Numbered from the stretch's first letter, positions 1 through 11,790 are shown. The stretch is DNA of 64,000 bases from Tuctoria greenei (GCA_036927565.1 JAYESD010000004.1:87486942-87550941), one strand, 5' to 3'. Translations and numbers: made by a program. Notes: generated from the sequence alone by a model not told the origin.

Positions 1-8
1 AAACCAAC

Positions 9-2822
9 ATGGGTTGGCTGTGGCATAGACGGCTAGCACATGTTGGTATGAGGAACCTTCAAAAACTCCTCAAGGGCGATCACATCCGAGGTTTGAAAGA
101 TGTTGTGTTTGAGAAAGACAGGCCTTGTAGCGCGTGCCAAGCAGGAAAGCAAGTTGGAGCACAACATCCCGCAAAGAACATCATGACCACGACAAGACCG
201 CTCGAACTACTTCATATGGACCTCTTCGGTCCAATTGCTTACATAAGCATAGGCGGTAACAAATACGGTTTAGTCATTATTGATGATTTTTCCCGCTTCA
301 CTTGGGTGTTCTTTTTGCATGACAAGTCAGAAACACAAGGAACACTCAAGAAATTCTTCAAGCGAGCGCAAAACGAGTTCTCACTATCAATCAAGAGTAT
401 TCGGAGCGACAATGGCACGGAGTTCAAAAACATACAAGTGGAGGAGTACCTTGATGAGGAAGGAATCAAGCACGAATTCTCAGCGCCATACTCTCCACAA
501 CAAAACGGAGTTGCCGAAAGGAAGAATCGAACGCTCATAGAGATGGCAAGAACAATGCTCGATGAATACAAGACTTCGGATCGATTTTGGGCGGAAGCAA
601 TCAACACCGCCTGCCATGCCACAAATCGACTCTATCTTCATCGACTACTAAAGAAGACCCCCTATGAGCTACTCACCGGTAACAAACCGAACATTTCATA
701 TTTTCGAGTTTTTGGTTCTCCTTGCTATATTTTGAACAAGAAGCCCAGGACCTCAAAGTTCGCTTCGAAGTCCGATGAAGGTTTCTTGCTTGGTTATGAT
801 TCGAACACTTACGCCTATCGTGTTTTCAACAAGGCCTCCGGACTTGTTGAAGTGGCACGTGACGTAGTGTTCGATGAAACTAATGGCTCCCAAAAGGAGC
901 AAGTTGATCAATGTGAATTAGGTAATGAGGAAGCCCCCTATCAAGCAATAAAGAGGATGGCCCTAGGCGAAGTACGACCACAAGAGTCATCGACACAAAC
1001 ACAAGAGGAAAGTGAACCACAAGAGGAGATCAACAATCAAGGGGGAGCCTCGATACAAGATCAATCACAAGAATATGAACATGATCAACAAATCATTGAG
1101 GACAACAACTCAGGGGGAGAAGAAGATGATCACCAACATACGACCCCCCAAGTGCCACACCCAAGAGTACACCAATGCATTCAAAGGGATCATCCAATCG
1201 ACAACATCATCGGCGACATCCAAAAAGGAGTAACCACTAGATCTCGTATAGCAAATTTTTGTGAACATTACTCGTTTGTCTCTTTTTTGGAACCCCGCAG
1301 GACTGAGGATGCATTAAAGGATCCGGACTGGGTGGTGGCAATGCAAGAAGAGTTGAACAATTTCAAGAGAAACGAGGTTTGGGAACTTGTGGAAAGACCC
1401 AATGCAAACATAGTCGGCACAAAGTGGGTCTTCCGCAACAAACAAGATGAACACGGGGTGGTGACAAGAAACAAGGCACGACTTGTGGCCAAAGGTTACT
1501 CACAAGTCGAAGGTTTGGATTTTGATGAGACCTTTGCTCCAGTAGCTAGGCTTGAATCAATTAGAATATTACTTGCATATGCTACTCACCATGATTTCAA
1601 GCTGTACCAAATGGACGTAAAAAGCGCCTTCCTCAACGGACCGATCAAGGAAGAGGTGTACGTGGAGCAACCACCCGGATTTGAAGACGAAGAGTTCCCC
1701 GACCACGTGTATAAACTGCGTAAGGCTCTCTATGGCCTCAAACAAGCTCCTAGAGCTTGGTATGAGTGTCTTAGAGATTTTTTAATTGATAATGGCTTTC
1801 AAATTGGCAAAGTAGATTATACACTATTCACGAAAAATCTGAATAATGATCTTTTCATTTGCCAAATCTATGTTGATGATATAATTTTTGGATCAACTAA
1901 TCAATCTTTCTGTGAAGAGTTTAGTAAAATTATGACAGACAGATTTGAAATGTCAATGATGGGAGAATTAAAGTACTTCTTGGGATTCCAAGTGCGGCAA
2001 CAAAGGGAAGGAACGTTCATAAGCCAAACCAAGTACACACAGGACATCCTCAAGAAGTTCGGCATGGACAAGGCAAAGCCCATTAAGACTCCCATGGCAA
2101 CGAATGGTCACTTGGATCTCAATGAAGATGGACCGAGCATCGACCAAAAGGTATATCGCTCTATGATTGGATCTTTACTTTACTTATGTGCATCTAGGCC
2201 AGACATTATGTTGAGTGTATGTTTGTGTGCAAGATTTCAAGCCAACCCTAAGGAATGTCATTTGACAGCCGTAAAGAGAATCCTAAGATATTTAGTTCAT
2301 ACACCCAACCTTGGTCTTTGGTACCCAAAAGGTTCAAAATTCAATCTCATTGGGTATTCCGATGCAGATTATGCCGGGTGCAAAGTTGATAGAAAAAGCA
2401 CTTCTGGCACTTGCCAATTCCTAGGAAGATCCTTAGTTTCTTGGTCATCCAAGAAACAGAATTCCATTGCATTATCCACAGCCGAAGCGGAGTATGTTGC
2501 AGCCGGGAGTTGTTGTGCACAACTCCTTTGGATGTGACAAACTCTAAGGGATTACGGTTACAATATGAACCGTATTCCTCTTCTTTGTGACAATGAGAGT
2601 GCCATTAAAATAGCCCACAATCCAGTTGAGCACTCTAGAACTAAACACATTGACATAAGACACCATTTCTTGAGAGACCATTCCATGAAAGGAGACATAT
2701 CCATCTCTCATGTCAACACCCAAAAACAATTGGCCGACATATTCACCAAGCCACTTGATGAAAAACGTTTTTGCGAACTCCGAAATGAGCTAAACATCCT
2801 TGATTCTCGGAATGTGGCTTGA
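9..2822 (+). pseudogene. pol: copia pol: integrase, reverse transcriptase, RNase H (one nonsense codon)
   Basis: The frame is already open at the window edge; the first ATG at 9 is internal to the polyprotein. Residues about 5-45 hold the integrase HHCC zinc finger (WHRRLAH, then CSAC). The catalytic core follows, with D in LHMDLFG, D in IRSDNGTEF and E in NGVAERKN. The reverse transcriptase domain covers about residues 440-690, with YVDD near residue 620. RNase H shows GYSDADYAG, then AEAEY. A TGA at 2535-2537 interrupts the frame, which then continues unbroken to 2820 and includes LCDNESAIK, the third RNase H acidic region, and the normal C-terminus. The stop removes about 95 residues including one RNase H catalytic aspartate, so this copy should lack full function. 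There is no frameshift, which suggests a fairly recent loss. Confidence 0.9.
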
Positions 2823-3834
2823 AAAGTTGCATACCTGTATGATTGCTTCAAAATATTGATTGAATTGTGAAAATTTTTCCTCCCCATTTTTCTCTCGAAA
2901 AACTATGTCAATTATTAGATCTTGATGAATTTTTGATCATAGTATGATTGTTGTTTGCTTACTGATCAAATTCATCAGGATTATTTGAATTGTTTTGCCT
3001 CTCTACCCTCAATTATTGGACCTTCAAATATATATGAATGGGCTATGCATTCTCTCCTGGTGACCACGGACAAGTCCGTGGTTACCCGGACTAGTCCGCC
3101 CTTGCAGACTAGTCCGCAGTGTGCCGGTTAGGCCGGACTAGTCCGACAGACCACGGACTAGTCCGATTTAGGTTTCTGGAGAACTTCGGACTAGTCCGGT
3201 CATGTCCGGACTTGTCCGATTTTTCGTGTCCATAACCCTAGCCGCCACCAAACCCTAATCTCTTCACCCCACACTCTCCTCCAAGCTTTCTCTCTCTTGC
3301 GCTCGAGCTCCCAAGGTGAATCCTTGATTCCTCCGTCGAAAAGCCTCAAACTTGGGCGGAGATTAAGCTTGAAGACTCGGGGATTGAAGTTAGCGGACAA
3401 GTCCGGCCTCCAACCCCCACATTTTCAAGCTTCCTCCAACCCCTCAAACATTTAGGGGGAGCCTCTAGTCTAAGCTTTAGCTGAATAGGATGCGAGGAGA
3501 GTGCTCTTCATGTTTTTATTGTGATTGCATTTGCTTAACTCTCTTTTCATATCATGTTTGGTCCTGTGATGAATTGCTCAATTAATTTGTAAGTGTGTGA
3601 TGAAATCTGAGCTTTTGCTCCTGAAGTGCCATATTCACTTGATATTAGTTGGTAAATGAAAATTCTGTCATTCTTAATGCAATCATGCTCTTAGTATGCA
3701 TCCCACCATAAAGAATGCACATATGAATAATTACCTTGTTGCCTGATGCATTTTTGAGTCATATGTGCATACTTTATGAAAATCTCATTTTATACCTCAT
3801 TTTGTGAAATCTCAATTGGTTGTCATCAATCACC
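2823..3834 (+). other. Sirevirus noncoding region between pol and 3' LTR
   Basis: About 1 kb without a supported gene. Some Sireviruses carry an env-like frame here; none is visible. The region holds a dyad cluster (3067-3405), an internal purine run near 3452 (tttagggggag) that resembles an extra polypurine tract, and AT-rich sequence up to the terminal polypurine tract. Confidence 0.7.
3067..3405. repeat. CGGAC-N2-GTCCG dyad cluster in the Sirevirus 3' internal region
   Basis: Dyads start at 3067, 3087, 3105 (degenerate first base), 3134, 3154, 3187, 3207 and 3394. The pairs 3067/3087, 3134/3154 and 3187/3207 all have exactly 20 bp between starts. The last two pairs lie 53 bp apart, the same period as in the LTR cluster. 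CGGACTAGTCCG is its own reverse complement; CGGACAAGTCCG and CGGACTTGTCCG are complements of each other. Confidence 0.9.
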
Positions 3835-3847
3835 AAAAAGGGGGAGA
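3835..3847 (+). other. polypurine tract of the Sirevirus
   Basis: AAAAAGGGGGAGA lies directly before the LTR start TGAAAGTGCATC. It is the expected primer site for plus-strand DNA synthesis. Confidence 0.85.
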
Positions 3848-4100
3848 TTGAAAGTGCATCTAGGACTCCCTTGTGGGTTTTGGATGATTTATGACAAGCA
3901 ATTGGGATCCTAATCCGTTTGTTGAGATGAATGCAGGAAAATGATGGAAAATGAGTAAAATGCCAAAAAGTGGGAAATTAAGATGGAGAATGAATTTGAG
4001 CTCAAGAATGAGTAAAATGTATGGAGTGTGTTAAGGAAACACACCCAAGAGCTCAATCTCACTTTATCACACACACACAATGCACAAAACCATACAGGAC

Positions 4101-4580
4101 CGGACTAGTCCGATATCAACCGGACTAGTCCGATATCACATTCTGCACAAGATCGGACAAGTCCGGTCCCCTCCGGACTAGTCCGATATCTTTCTGTTCC
4201 ACTTCGGACTAGTCCTCCCCAGTGCGGACTAGTCCTCAACACAATGCACAAGTCACTAGATCGGACAAGTCCGGTCACTACCGGACTAGTCCGATTCCCT
4301 TTCTGATCCACTTCGGACAAGTCCGGTGACTACACGGACTAGTCCGATTTACACTCTGTTCTAAATCGGACAAGTCCTCCAAGTGCGGACTTGTCGTTCA
4401 AACACTTAGGGTTTCACAGGTCCGGACAAGTCCGATGTCAACCGGACAAGTCCGAAGATTTCCAGCAACGAAATCGGACAAGTCCGTTTTTCAATCGGAC
4501 TAGTCCGATATTTCTGGACACTTAGGGTTTGCTTCACACAGCACACCGGACTAGTCCGGTCTCCACTACGGACTAGTCCG
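4101..4580. repeat. nine phased pairs of CGGAC-N2-GTCCG dyads in the Sirevirus U3
   Basis: Pair starts are 4101/4121, 4154/4174, 4205/4225, 4262/4282, 4314/4335, 4367/4386, 4423/4443, 4475/4496 and 4547/4569. Within pairs the starts are 19-22 bp apart, mostly 20. Between pairs the steps are 53, 51, 57, 52, 53, 56, 52 and 72 bp. These values are near two and five turns of B-DNA. Several pairs combine one ACAAGT core with one ACTAGT core. Pairs 4205/4225 and 4367 have the right arm changed from GTCCG to GTCCT. Confidence 0.95.
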
Positions 4581-4618
4581 ATCTTTCTAAACCCTAACGT
4601 TAATGTCTAGAAACCCCA

Positions 4619-4626
4619 TATAAATA
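4619..4626 (+). promoter_or_regulatory. TATA box of the Sirevirus LTR
   Basis: TATAAATA, about 39 bp after the end of the dyad array. The position fits the U3/R boundary of a plant LTR promoter. Confidence 0.75.
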
Positions 4627-5273
4627 GAGGTGGATGGCCCACTTTTAAACTCTCTCGAACCCTAGCGCCGTCACACCTCCCAAGAGACTCAAAAACCATC
4701 TCTCTCCACGAAGTTGAGTGCAAAATCGATCAATCTTTTGAAGATCACTTGTAGATCATTGGAGAGGCACTTTGCACATGATTGAGCTCTTGGTTTGAAT
4801 CTCTAACACACTCTTGCATCTCAATTTGTATATTTCGAAGTGTGTTATTGGTGGTTTTGAAACTTGTAATCAAGGGAGCTCTCAACTTGTGAGATCGCCC
4901 CTTCAACTTGGTGATTTACCCCTGTGTGATTAGTGGAAGAGGATTGGCCTTCGTGGCGATCCGACGAGGGAAGGGTTGGTAAAGACCCGGTCCTTTTGTG
5001 GGCTCCTCAACGTGGACGTAGGCTGCCTTCGTGGTAACCGAACCACGGGATAAATCTTGTGTCTTGTTCGTTTGTGTTCATCATTCTAGTTGATCAACAT
5101 TATCTAGGGTTTGATTCATTTTGTTGAATTGAAGTTAAATAGTGAACAAGAATCATACTTGCAATAAAACTTAACATACAACTATTGAACTGTCATTATA
5201 GTTTATATTTCCGCTGCAAACGACAACGAAACAATCAAATTGACCTAACTTGATCAACCTAGCCCGTGAAATC

Positions 5274-5305
5274 CGGACTAGTCCGCACTTTACCGGACTA
5301 GTCCG
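5274..5305. repeat. isolated dyad pair near the Sirevirus LTR end
   Basis: Two perfect CGGACTAGTCCG copies start at 5274 and 5294, again 20 bp apart. They lie downstream of the TATA box, probably in U5. Confidence 0.9.
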
Positions 5306-5395
5306 ATATATCTGGATTTGACCTTTTTGTTGAAGTGTTACAGGAACTGAGAAATTCAAGAAGGCCTATTCACCCCCCCTCTAGGCCTACATTCA

Positions 5396-5477
5396 ACTTC
5401 CGTTAGTGTGTGGCCAAAAGATCACAAAATAGTCCTTGCAAAGGGACTACCAGCATATTAAGACCCACTAAGGTTTT
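5396..5477 (-). repeat. LTR-A fragment (Tekay family) between two insertions
   Basis: Matches the minus-strand LTR sequence at 18940-19010 and 40990-41065 (gtgtggccaagagatcac and following). It is the strip of LTR-A left between the Sirevirus on the left and gypsy-1 on the right. LTR-A resumes at 16106 after gypsy-1. Confidence 0.85.
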
Positions 5478-5607
5478 TATAACACCCTCATTTTCATGCA
5501 TAATGCCTTGCATGCATCCTCATACAAGTTTAACATTAAGCAATGTAAAACGTAACAAGATTAAAATGAATTTTGGGCTAAATTGGAAATTTCAATCTGT
5601 TAGGGTG

Positions 5608-5883
5608 CGGACTTGTCCAGCCTCTGAACCGGACTAGTCTGGTATCCCTATCCTCTGCTCAGAAAATTCAGTTTTCTTCAGAAGTGCGGACTTGTCCGAC
5701 CATAACCTCAGAGTAATCCGGTGTCCCCATTTTCATTCATAATAATTCAATTCTTCAGAATCCGGACTTGTCCAGCACAATGTGCAGACTAGTACGGTTG
5801 AGCCTCTGATGTTTTCTTGGACTTGTCCGATTTTTACTCAGTTGCCAAACGGACTTGTCCGGTCCCTACTGCTGATTAGTCCG
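5608..5883. repeat. four dyad pairs in the gypsy-1 5' LTR U3
   Basis: Pair starts are 5608/5630, 5687/5709, 5763/5785 and 5850/5872, each exactly 22 bp apart. A single copy lies at 5818. Several cores are mutated: 5709 is barely recognisable (cagagtaatccg), yet its spacing is kept. Steps between pairs are 79, 76 and 87 bp. Confidence 0.9.
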
Positions 5884-6064
5884 GCCTTTGGATACCAACT
5901 TGGATTCTATTATTTCTCCATGATATGTTTTTGTGTAGTTGCCTTAATTGGGCCCAAGAACTTCGTGCCCAACCTCGGAGGAGCCCAAGTGGACACCACC
6001 ACGGCCCCTACGCGTCTCCTACTGAATTCTACTTGGAATTCGCACCACCCTAACTCTCCACCTC

Positions 6065-6072
6065 TATATAAA
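6065..6072 (+). promoter_or_regulatory. TATA box of the gypsy-1 5' LTR
   Basis: TATATAAA, 182 bp after the last dyad pair. It is conserved at the same relative place in all Tekay-family LTRs of this window. Confidence 0.75.
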
Positions 6073-8205
6073 CAACAGAATACCGCACACCTTTCCACCC
6101 CAATTGAAAACCCTTGCTATCACTTTTGCCTTCTTGCCGATGGCAAGAAGGGTCCAGAAGCAAGGAGGAAGAGAGGAACACGAAGAAGGACCAATCAAGA
6201 TCGATCTTCATCGACCTTTTGACGAATTGACGTTCTTCATCACAAATCTTCATCAACTCATCTTCATCAAGCCCTAATCATCAAGATCCATGTGTTGCAC
6301 CCAATTCTTGATCTTTGGATCTCTAAACACGTGGTACACCCTATACATCCAAGTCTTCATGCAAATTCAAACCCAATTCTCGCAGATTCCTAATTTGCAG
6401 TTCGTCCTAGGGCGGACTAGTCCGGCCCCTGAAACCGGACTTGTCCAGTTTTAGAATCTGAATTGTGCTGAATTAATTCCAAATTGGCTCAAATGAATTC
6501 CAAACTTGTCCAAACTTGTTAAAAACTATTAGAACCAGTTAGTAAACATTAATAGAAATTCATTAGCAAGTTTGACCCCACAATGGAATTAATCATGCAT
6601 ATCATGGCATATTGAGTACTATATGGGCATTATTTGACTGTAGTGTGTGTTTTGCATGTTGTCACTCAAAATAGAAGGTGTTTCCGTAGAGAGTGCTTTC
6701 GAGGACCTGCAGAACCAGAGTTTCAAAGTCTTTGATCCAAATTAAGCTCAGGAGCAATGCAAGTGTCCTTGACCATATTGATCCTGTTTTAAAGGTTTTG
6801 TTTGCAAAATTGCATTCTTTTGTCTAAATTGACGGAAAAACCCAATTGTACGAGTTTACTAGTTTTGTATGACCACACTTGTCGCTTGAACACAATGTAG
6901 AGAGTCGGGAAGGGTATTTTACACTTTTTGCTTCGCAATGCTCAATTGGGTTTGGGAATCAACTATATTGCTTAATTATGAACCGTTGAACATGTGAATG
7001 ATGAGAATTGATAATAATGACCCTTTTGCAACATGGTGCCTAGGGATCTGATCAAGCCGGTTATGTGGAATGGGTTGGACTGTTTTTGTGGTATTGCTTG
7101 CTTTAGATCTAAGGACCGGTTCCTGGAGCGACCATCCACGATTTACAGAGCCACCACAGGGCCAAGTATGAGTGCGGCTTAGCTGACTAATTATTGTATC
7201 GCTAGTACAGTTTGGACCATTAATAAGGCTCAGGAAAGGGGTAGTCGGATGGGTTTATAGTTGATGGTGGGACTACCCTATGATCTGGATGGCTCAAGAG
7301 GGGGCCCTTGGTTGCATCTTCTCAATTGGAGACATCACCACCAGTGAAACCTCAATGGGGTCTATATAAACTAGTAATCACTCTGTAAAGGCTATTTTGT
7401 GATCTCTTGGCCACACACCTAAGGAAGTGTGAGATGGCATAATGGAGATTCCATAGTCATCGAAAGGTGATGAAATCACGAACTTGTGGGTAAAGTGGTA
7501 CAACCTCTGCATAATGTGTCTAAAACTATCATGATAGTCGTTCTCCTGGTTATGAGCAACCTGGACCCTCACATGATTAGAATTATGGACCTTTAACTTA
7601 GTTTAATAGTTGGAATTGAATTGGGAGTTGGTATTGGTCAATTAAGTTGCTTTGGTATATGAAATTGATGAAAATGACACAGATGAGCAATAGGAATTTA
7701 TTATAGATTAATTATCTATGGGATTGGTTACTTAGGTTGAAATTAATGTCATTTGGGTTATTTTGGGAAGGACCTCACTTAATGATGATATAATTGCATT
7801 TTCAATTGGTTTTAATGTACTTTTATGCAAATAGCCATTATTTATGTTACATGTCATACTTTTCCACACTTGCTGTGTACGACATGTGCTCACCCTTGCT
7901 ATTCCCTCGCTAGATCTAGACGTAGGCGACCATGTGGAGTACCATGAGGTCTTTGAGGAGTTCTAGGCGTGCGTTTTGCCGTCAAGCATGCTTGTGGACT
8001 TTGGAGTCTTTAGTGTTTTCCACTGCAGTTGTTAGAGTTGTATTCGAGACTATTTGGTTTGTAATAAGGTACTATTATTAGTATTATCATTCGAGACATG
8101 ATTATAATCTGTTATCGTTTGTGAAACACTTGTGTATGTTTGTTAACCATCCTGGGCACACATATGCATTACGCTTGGTTTATTTTTGGAACCGGGTGTC
8201 ACAAA

Positions 8206-8219
8206 TTGGTATTGGAGCC
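8206..8219 (+). other. gypsy-1 primer binding site
   Basis: TTGGTATTGGAGCC begins two bases after the 5' LTR. It resembles the usual plant site complementary to the 3' end of initiator tRNA-Met (TGGTATCAGAGC), with two changes. Confidence 0.75.
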
Positions 8220-8852
8220 GTGTTTGACCGTAGGGCGCATGCATAGGTAGAATGGACACCACAAATCACTTAGAACTTCTTTCCTATTCAAAATTAGCCT
8301 GTTTTGCACTATTTTGCCTTCCACTTGCTATATAAAGTTGGAAAAATTGTGTTTTTTTCTGCTGCTGCAATTTTTGCCACCTTTTCATCTTTTTGAGCAA
8401 ATGCACATCCCCTCATCTGAATTTGTGACTACTGCACTGAAATTGAATTTTCCACTTCTTTCCCGCTGCTGCCCTGCCTTTTCTTGTCTCATCTTGCTGA
8501 AATAGAATGTTGACTAGAACCAGCGTCCCATACTTGCACCAACCATTACTTCACACATCGATGACACATCCCTAGTCCTTCCGTGTAGATCGTTAGTGCT
8601 CGCTTGGATTTGTTGTGCTGATTGTATGATTGCTTGTTTGTGTGCTTGGTGTGCGTTGTGGAGACGTCTAGCGTTTTGTCCACATCCGCACGTAGTAAAG
8701 AGTTGTGGGATGCTTGTCTACATCCTTTAATAGGATTATAGTATTAATAAAGGAGTTGTTTAGTTACACATACCTTGATGCATATAGTTGGGGCATTTCT
8801 TTTGAAATTCTAAATTCATTTGTATCTACCATTCTTTCACCAACAGATGCTA
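8220..8852 (+). other. gypsy-1 leader
   Basis: About 630 bp of noncoding leader between the primer site and gag. No supported gene or distinct signal was seen. Confidence 0.6.
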
Positions 8853-9993
8853 ATGACTCGTAACCAGAGGAATGCCAATGGTGAGGAGGAGAGCAATAAT
8901 GCACCCCAGAACAACCAGGGACCTGCCCAGGGAGCTATCAACCTTGAGGAGCTATTGGTTATGCAGAACCAGCTCATGCTGACCATGATACAGACCATGG
9001 GAAAGCTGCAAGAGCTGGCAACAACAATCAATCTCACATGCCACCACCACCACCCCATCCACCCAACAACCGGTTGGGAGAGTTAATGAGGAACAGGCCT
9101 CCTACTTTTGCTCAAGCCACAAACCCTATGGAAGCTGATGACTGGCTGAAGTCTGCTGAGAAGAAACTTGCCGCATACTAGTTGATTGGAGTTGCTGCGG
9201 ACTGGTGGGAATCTCTTTGCAATGCCCATGAAAATCAGGAGAGAATCACCTGTGCTGAATTCAAGGAGAAAATCTGTTCTCACTATGTGCCAGAGGGAGT
9301 CATGATACCGAGAAGGCAAGAATTTGAAACATCAGGCAAGGAAGGATGAGCGTGAGTGAGTATCTCAATAAATTCACTCAACTATCAAGATATGATCCAG
9401 AAGACATCAGCACTGATAGCAGGAAGCAATATCTATTCATGAGGGGTCTCATCAACGAAATCCAAGTTCAGTTGCTCAATGCTGACTATGCAAACTTTCA
9501 GAACCTGGTTGACAAGGCTATTGTGGTTGAGAACAAGATCCGGGAGATGGAGCTTGACCACAAGAGGAAGATGCCGTATCATGGACAGCCATAAGGAAGC
9601 AATGTTCATCATCGCTATGCACCGCCTACTTCACCATATTACAACCCGTCTGCTGCCGCATACCACCCTGCTTATCCACCGTGACCGCAATAGCCAATGC
9701 AGCAACACCCACCCATGCAAGCACCTCGTTTACCTATGTAACATGCACCACGCCCAAATATGACTGTCTGCGCTCAGAATCAGCCTCACCCTAACTTTGC
9801 TTGCGCCAATGGTGGAAAGACTTACTATGCTTGTGGTCAAGTGGGACATTTTGCAAATCAATGCCCAAGGTCAGGTCAAGGACAAATAAACATTGTTCCA
9901 ATGCAGAATCCTAGGCCCAATGGAGGAGCAACTCAAGGCAACCGAGGACCACACAATTTCGCTTGTGGCAAAGTGAGCCATGTATCTGCATAA
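8853..9993 (+). pseudogene. gag: gypsy-1 gag, frameshifted
   Basis: Starts at an ATG (MTRNQRNANGEEES). A Gln-rich N-terminus is followed, after a frame change near 9060, by the retrotransposon gag domain (DWLKSAEKKLAAY, then DWWESL). A second frame change near 9340 gives EYLNKFTQLSRYDPEDI. The C-terminal zinc knuckle, near 9815-9870, reads YYACGQVGHFANQC, with the first cysteine of CX2CX4HX4C changed to tyrosine. Stops occur at 9181 and elsewhere. The product would coat genomic RNA in virus-like particles; this copy cannot make it. Confidence 0.85.
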
Positions 9994-10014
9994 GAGGACT
10001 AGCAAGCTAAAGAT

Positions 10015-11790
10015 GTTGTGATTGGTATGTTTCTCGCAAACTCCAACCCCACGATTATATTATTTGATTCTGTAGCATACCATTCATTCATCTCATAAAA
10101 GTATGTTGCAAAGAATTGCATGCCTCTATCATACCTGAAGTATACTCTGTTGGTTAAGTCTTTTAGAGGGGAGATGATGACAAATATAGTATGTCAAAAA
10201 GTAAGTATTTTCATAAGGGGGTAGAATTCGTTGCGAACCTCATAGTACTGAATTCGCAAGGCTTGGACATCGTACTTGGTGGATTGGCTAAATAAGCACA
10301 ATAGAGTGATTTAGTGTGCTACTCGGACAGTGCAACTGACAAATGAAGGAGTCAGAATAGAATTTAGGACAGTTCAACCAACAACCGAGAGGGCACTAGA
10401 AAATCATGCAGAAAGAGTAACATTGGAGGAAATTTTGATTGTTCAGGAGTATCCAGATGCGTTTCCTGTGGAATTGTCAGGTATGCCACCTTATCTTGAC
10501 ATCGAGTTCATCATTGATTTAATACCTAGAACTGCACCTATAGCAAAGAGGCCATATAGGATGCCTCCGAAGGAATTAGTAGAGCTTAAGAAGAAGATTC
10601 AAGAGTAGTTAGAGAAGGGTTTTATACGCCCAAGCTCATCACCATGGGGAGCCCCAGTGTTTGTTGTAGACAAGAAGGATGGATCCAAGAGAATGTGTGC
10701 GGATTACCGGTCTCTCAACAAGGTGACAATTAAGAATAAGTACACTCTGCCACGCATAGAGGACCTGTTCGACCAGATGAATATGGCCAGAATATTCTCT
10801 AGAATTGATCTTCCGTCAGGATATTTCCAAATGAGGATTAGAACGTCGAACATACCCAAAACAACTTTCAAGACACGATATGGGTCATATGAGTATACGA
10901 TCATGTCATTTTGATTGACTAATGCACCTGCATACTTCTTGTATCTCATGAATAAGGTCTTCATGGGGTATTTCAATGAATTTGTGGTAGTGTTCATTAA
11001 TGATATCATGATCTATTCAAAAAGTGAAGAGGAGCACGAAGAGCATTTAAGGCTGACGTTGCAGAAATTACGAGAGCATCAGTTGTATGCCAAGTTTAAC
11101 AAGTGTCAATTATGGTTGAGAGAGATATCATTCCTAGGTCATGTCATTTCTGGAAGAGGAGGGTCAGTTGACCCAGGAAAGGTTAGAAATGTGCTAAAAT
11201 GGGAACAGGTGCAGTATGTGAACGAAATCAGGAGTTTTCTTGGAATGGAAGGATATTACCGTCAGTTCATTAAGGACTTTTCCAAGATAGCGAAGCCTAG
11301 TACTGAATTGTTTATGAAGGAGAAGCCTTTCAAGTGGACTCAAGCTTGTTAGGACAATTTTAAAGAGCTAAAGAAGAGATTAATAACAAAACCTGTGTTG
11401 GTATTGCCAGATGTGGACAAGAGCTTCGATATCTATTGTGATGCTTCAAGGCAAGGACTTGGTTGTGTATTGATGCAAGAAGGCCAAGTAGTAGCTTATG
11501 CATCCAGGTAGTTGAAGAAACATGAGCAGAACTATCCTACGCATGATCTCGAACTTGCAGCCGTAGTGCATGCGTTGAATATTGGGGAACATTATGTTCT
11601 TGGCCATAGATGCGAGATCTATACGGATCACAAGAGCCTCTAGTACATATTCACACAGATGGATCTGAATTTGAGGCAACGAAAATGGTTGGAACTCCTT
11701 AAGGACTATGATGTGGGAATCAACTATCATCTAGGGAAATCCAATGTAGTGGTCGATGCCTTGAGTCGAAAGGTTCCAAGCCACCAACTT
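10015..11790 (+). pseudogene. pol: gypsy-1 protease, reverse transcriptase and RNase H
   Basis: The protease remnant near 10060 reads LFDSVAYHSFIS, where the aspartic protease motif normally has DSG. Reverse transcriptase runs from about 10500 (RPYRMPPKELVELKKKI, then VFVVDKKDGSKRMCADYRSLN) to about 11350. Its active site near 10993-11010 reads FINDIM, so the first catalytic aspartate is asparagine. RNase H follows (DIYCDASRQGLG, then YTDHKSL). In-frame stops occur at 10606, 10912, 11350, 11509 and 11641. Four of these are TAG where a glutamine is expected. No active enzyme is possible. Confidence 0.9.

Larger units (their letters stand above)
1..5395 (+). mobile_element. Sirevirus-like Ty1/copia retrotransposon, 3' part
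   Basis: The order integrase, reverse transcriptase, RNase H is the copia order. It is followed by a roughly 1 kb noncoding region, a polypurine tract and a 1.55 kb 3' LTR. The pol sequence style, the AAAAAGGGGGAGA tract and the dyad-rich LTR fit the Sirevirus lineage. The 5' LTR, gag and protease lie left of the window. The right flank (5396-5477) matches a stretch of the Tekay-family LTR seen elsewhere here, so this copy inserted into LTR-A. The first flanking bases, acttc, are the candidate target duplication, but the other side is outside the window. Lineage is by recognition of the protein, without a tree. Confidence 0.85.
3849..5395 (+). repeat. Sirevirus 3' LTR
   Basis: Begins TGAAAG after the polypurine tract and ends CTACATTCA, giving a TGAA...TTCA terminal inverted repeat. 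Length is 1547 bp. It contains 9 dyad pairs upstream of a TATA box and one further pair near the 3' end. An end at 5391 (CTACA) is possible, but the host junction fits 5395 better because the downstream acttcc aligns with the uninterrupted host copies. Confidence 0.8.
5478..8203 (+). repeat. gypsy-1 5' LTR
   Basis: Starts TATAACACCC (3' LTR: TGTAACACCC; one change in the terminal TG) and ends GGGTGTCACA, giving a near-perfect inverted terminal repeat. Length is 2726 bp. It holds a dyad cluster at 5608-5883, a TATA box at 6065 and a further dyad pair at 6413/6436. No gene is supported inside; the short open frames are chance. Confidence 0.92.

Noticed and set aside
2823..3834. Possible env-like gene of the Sirevirus
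   Set aside because: No open frame of useful length, no signal peptide or membrane segment seen on the plus strand.
4101..4580. Regularly spaced short repeats resembling a CRISPR array
   Set aside because: The repeats are 12 bp dyads in pairs inside a plant LTR upstream of a TATA box, spacers are 8-10 and about 40 bp, and there are no cas genes.
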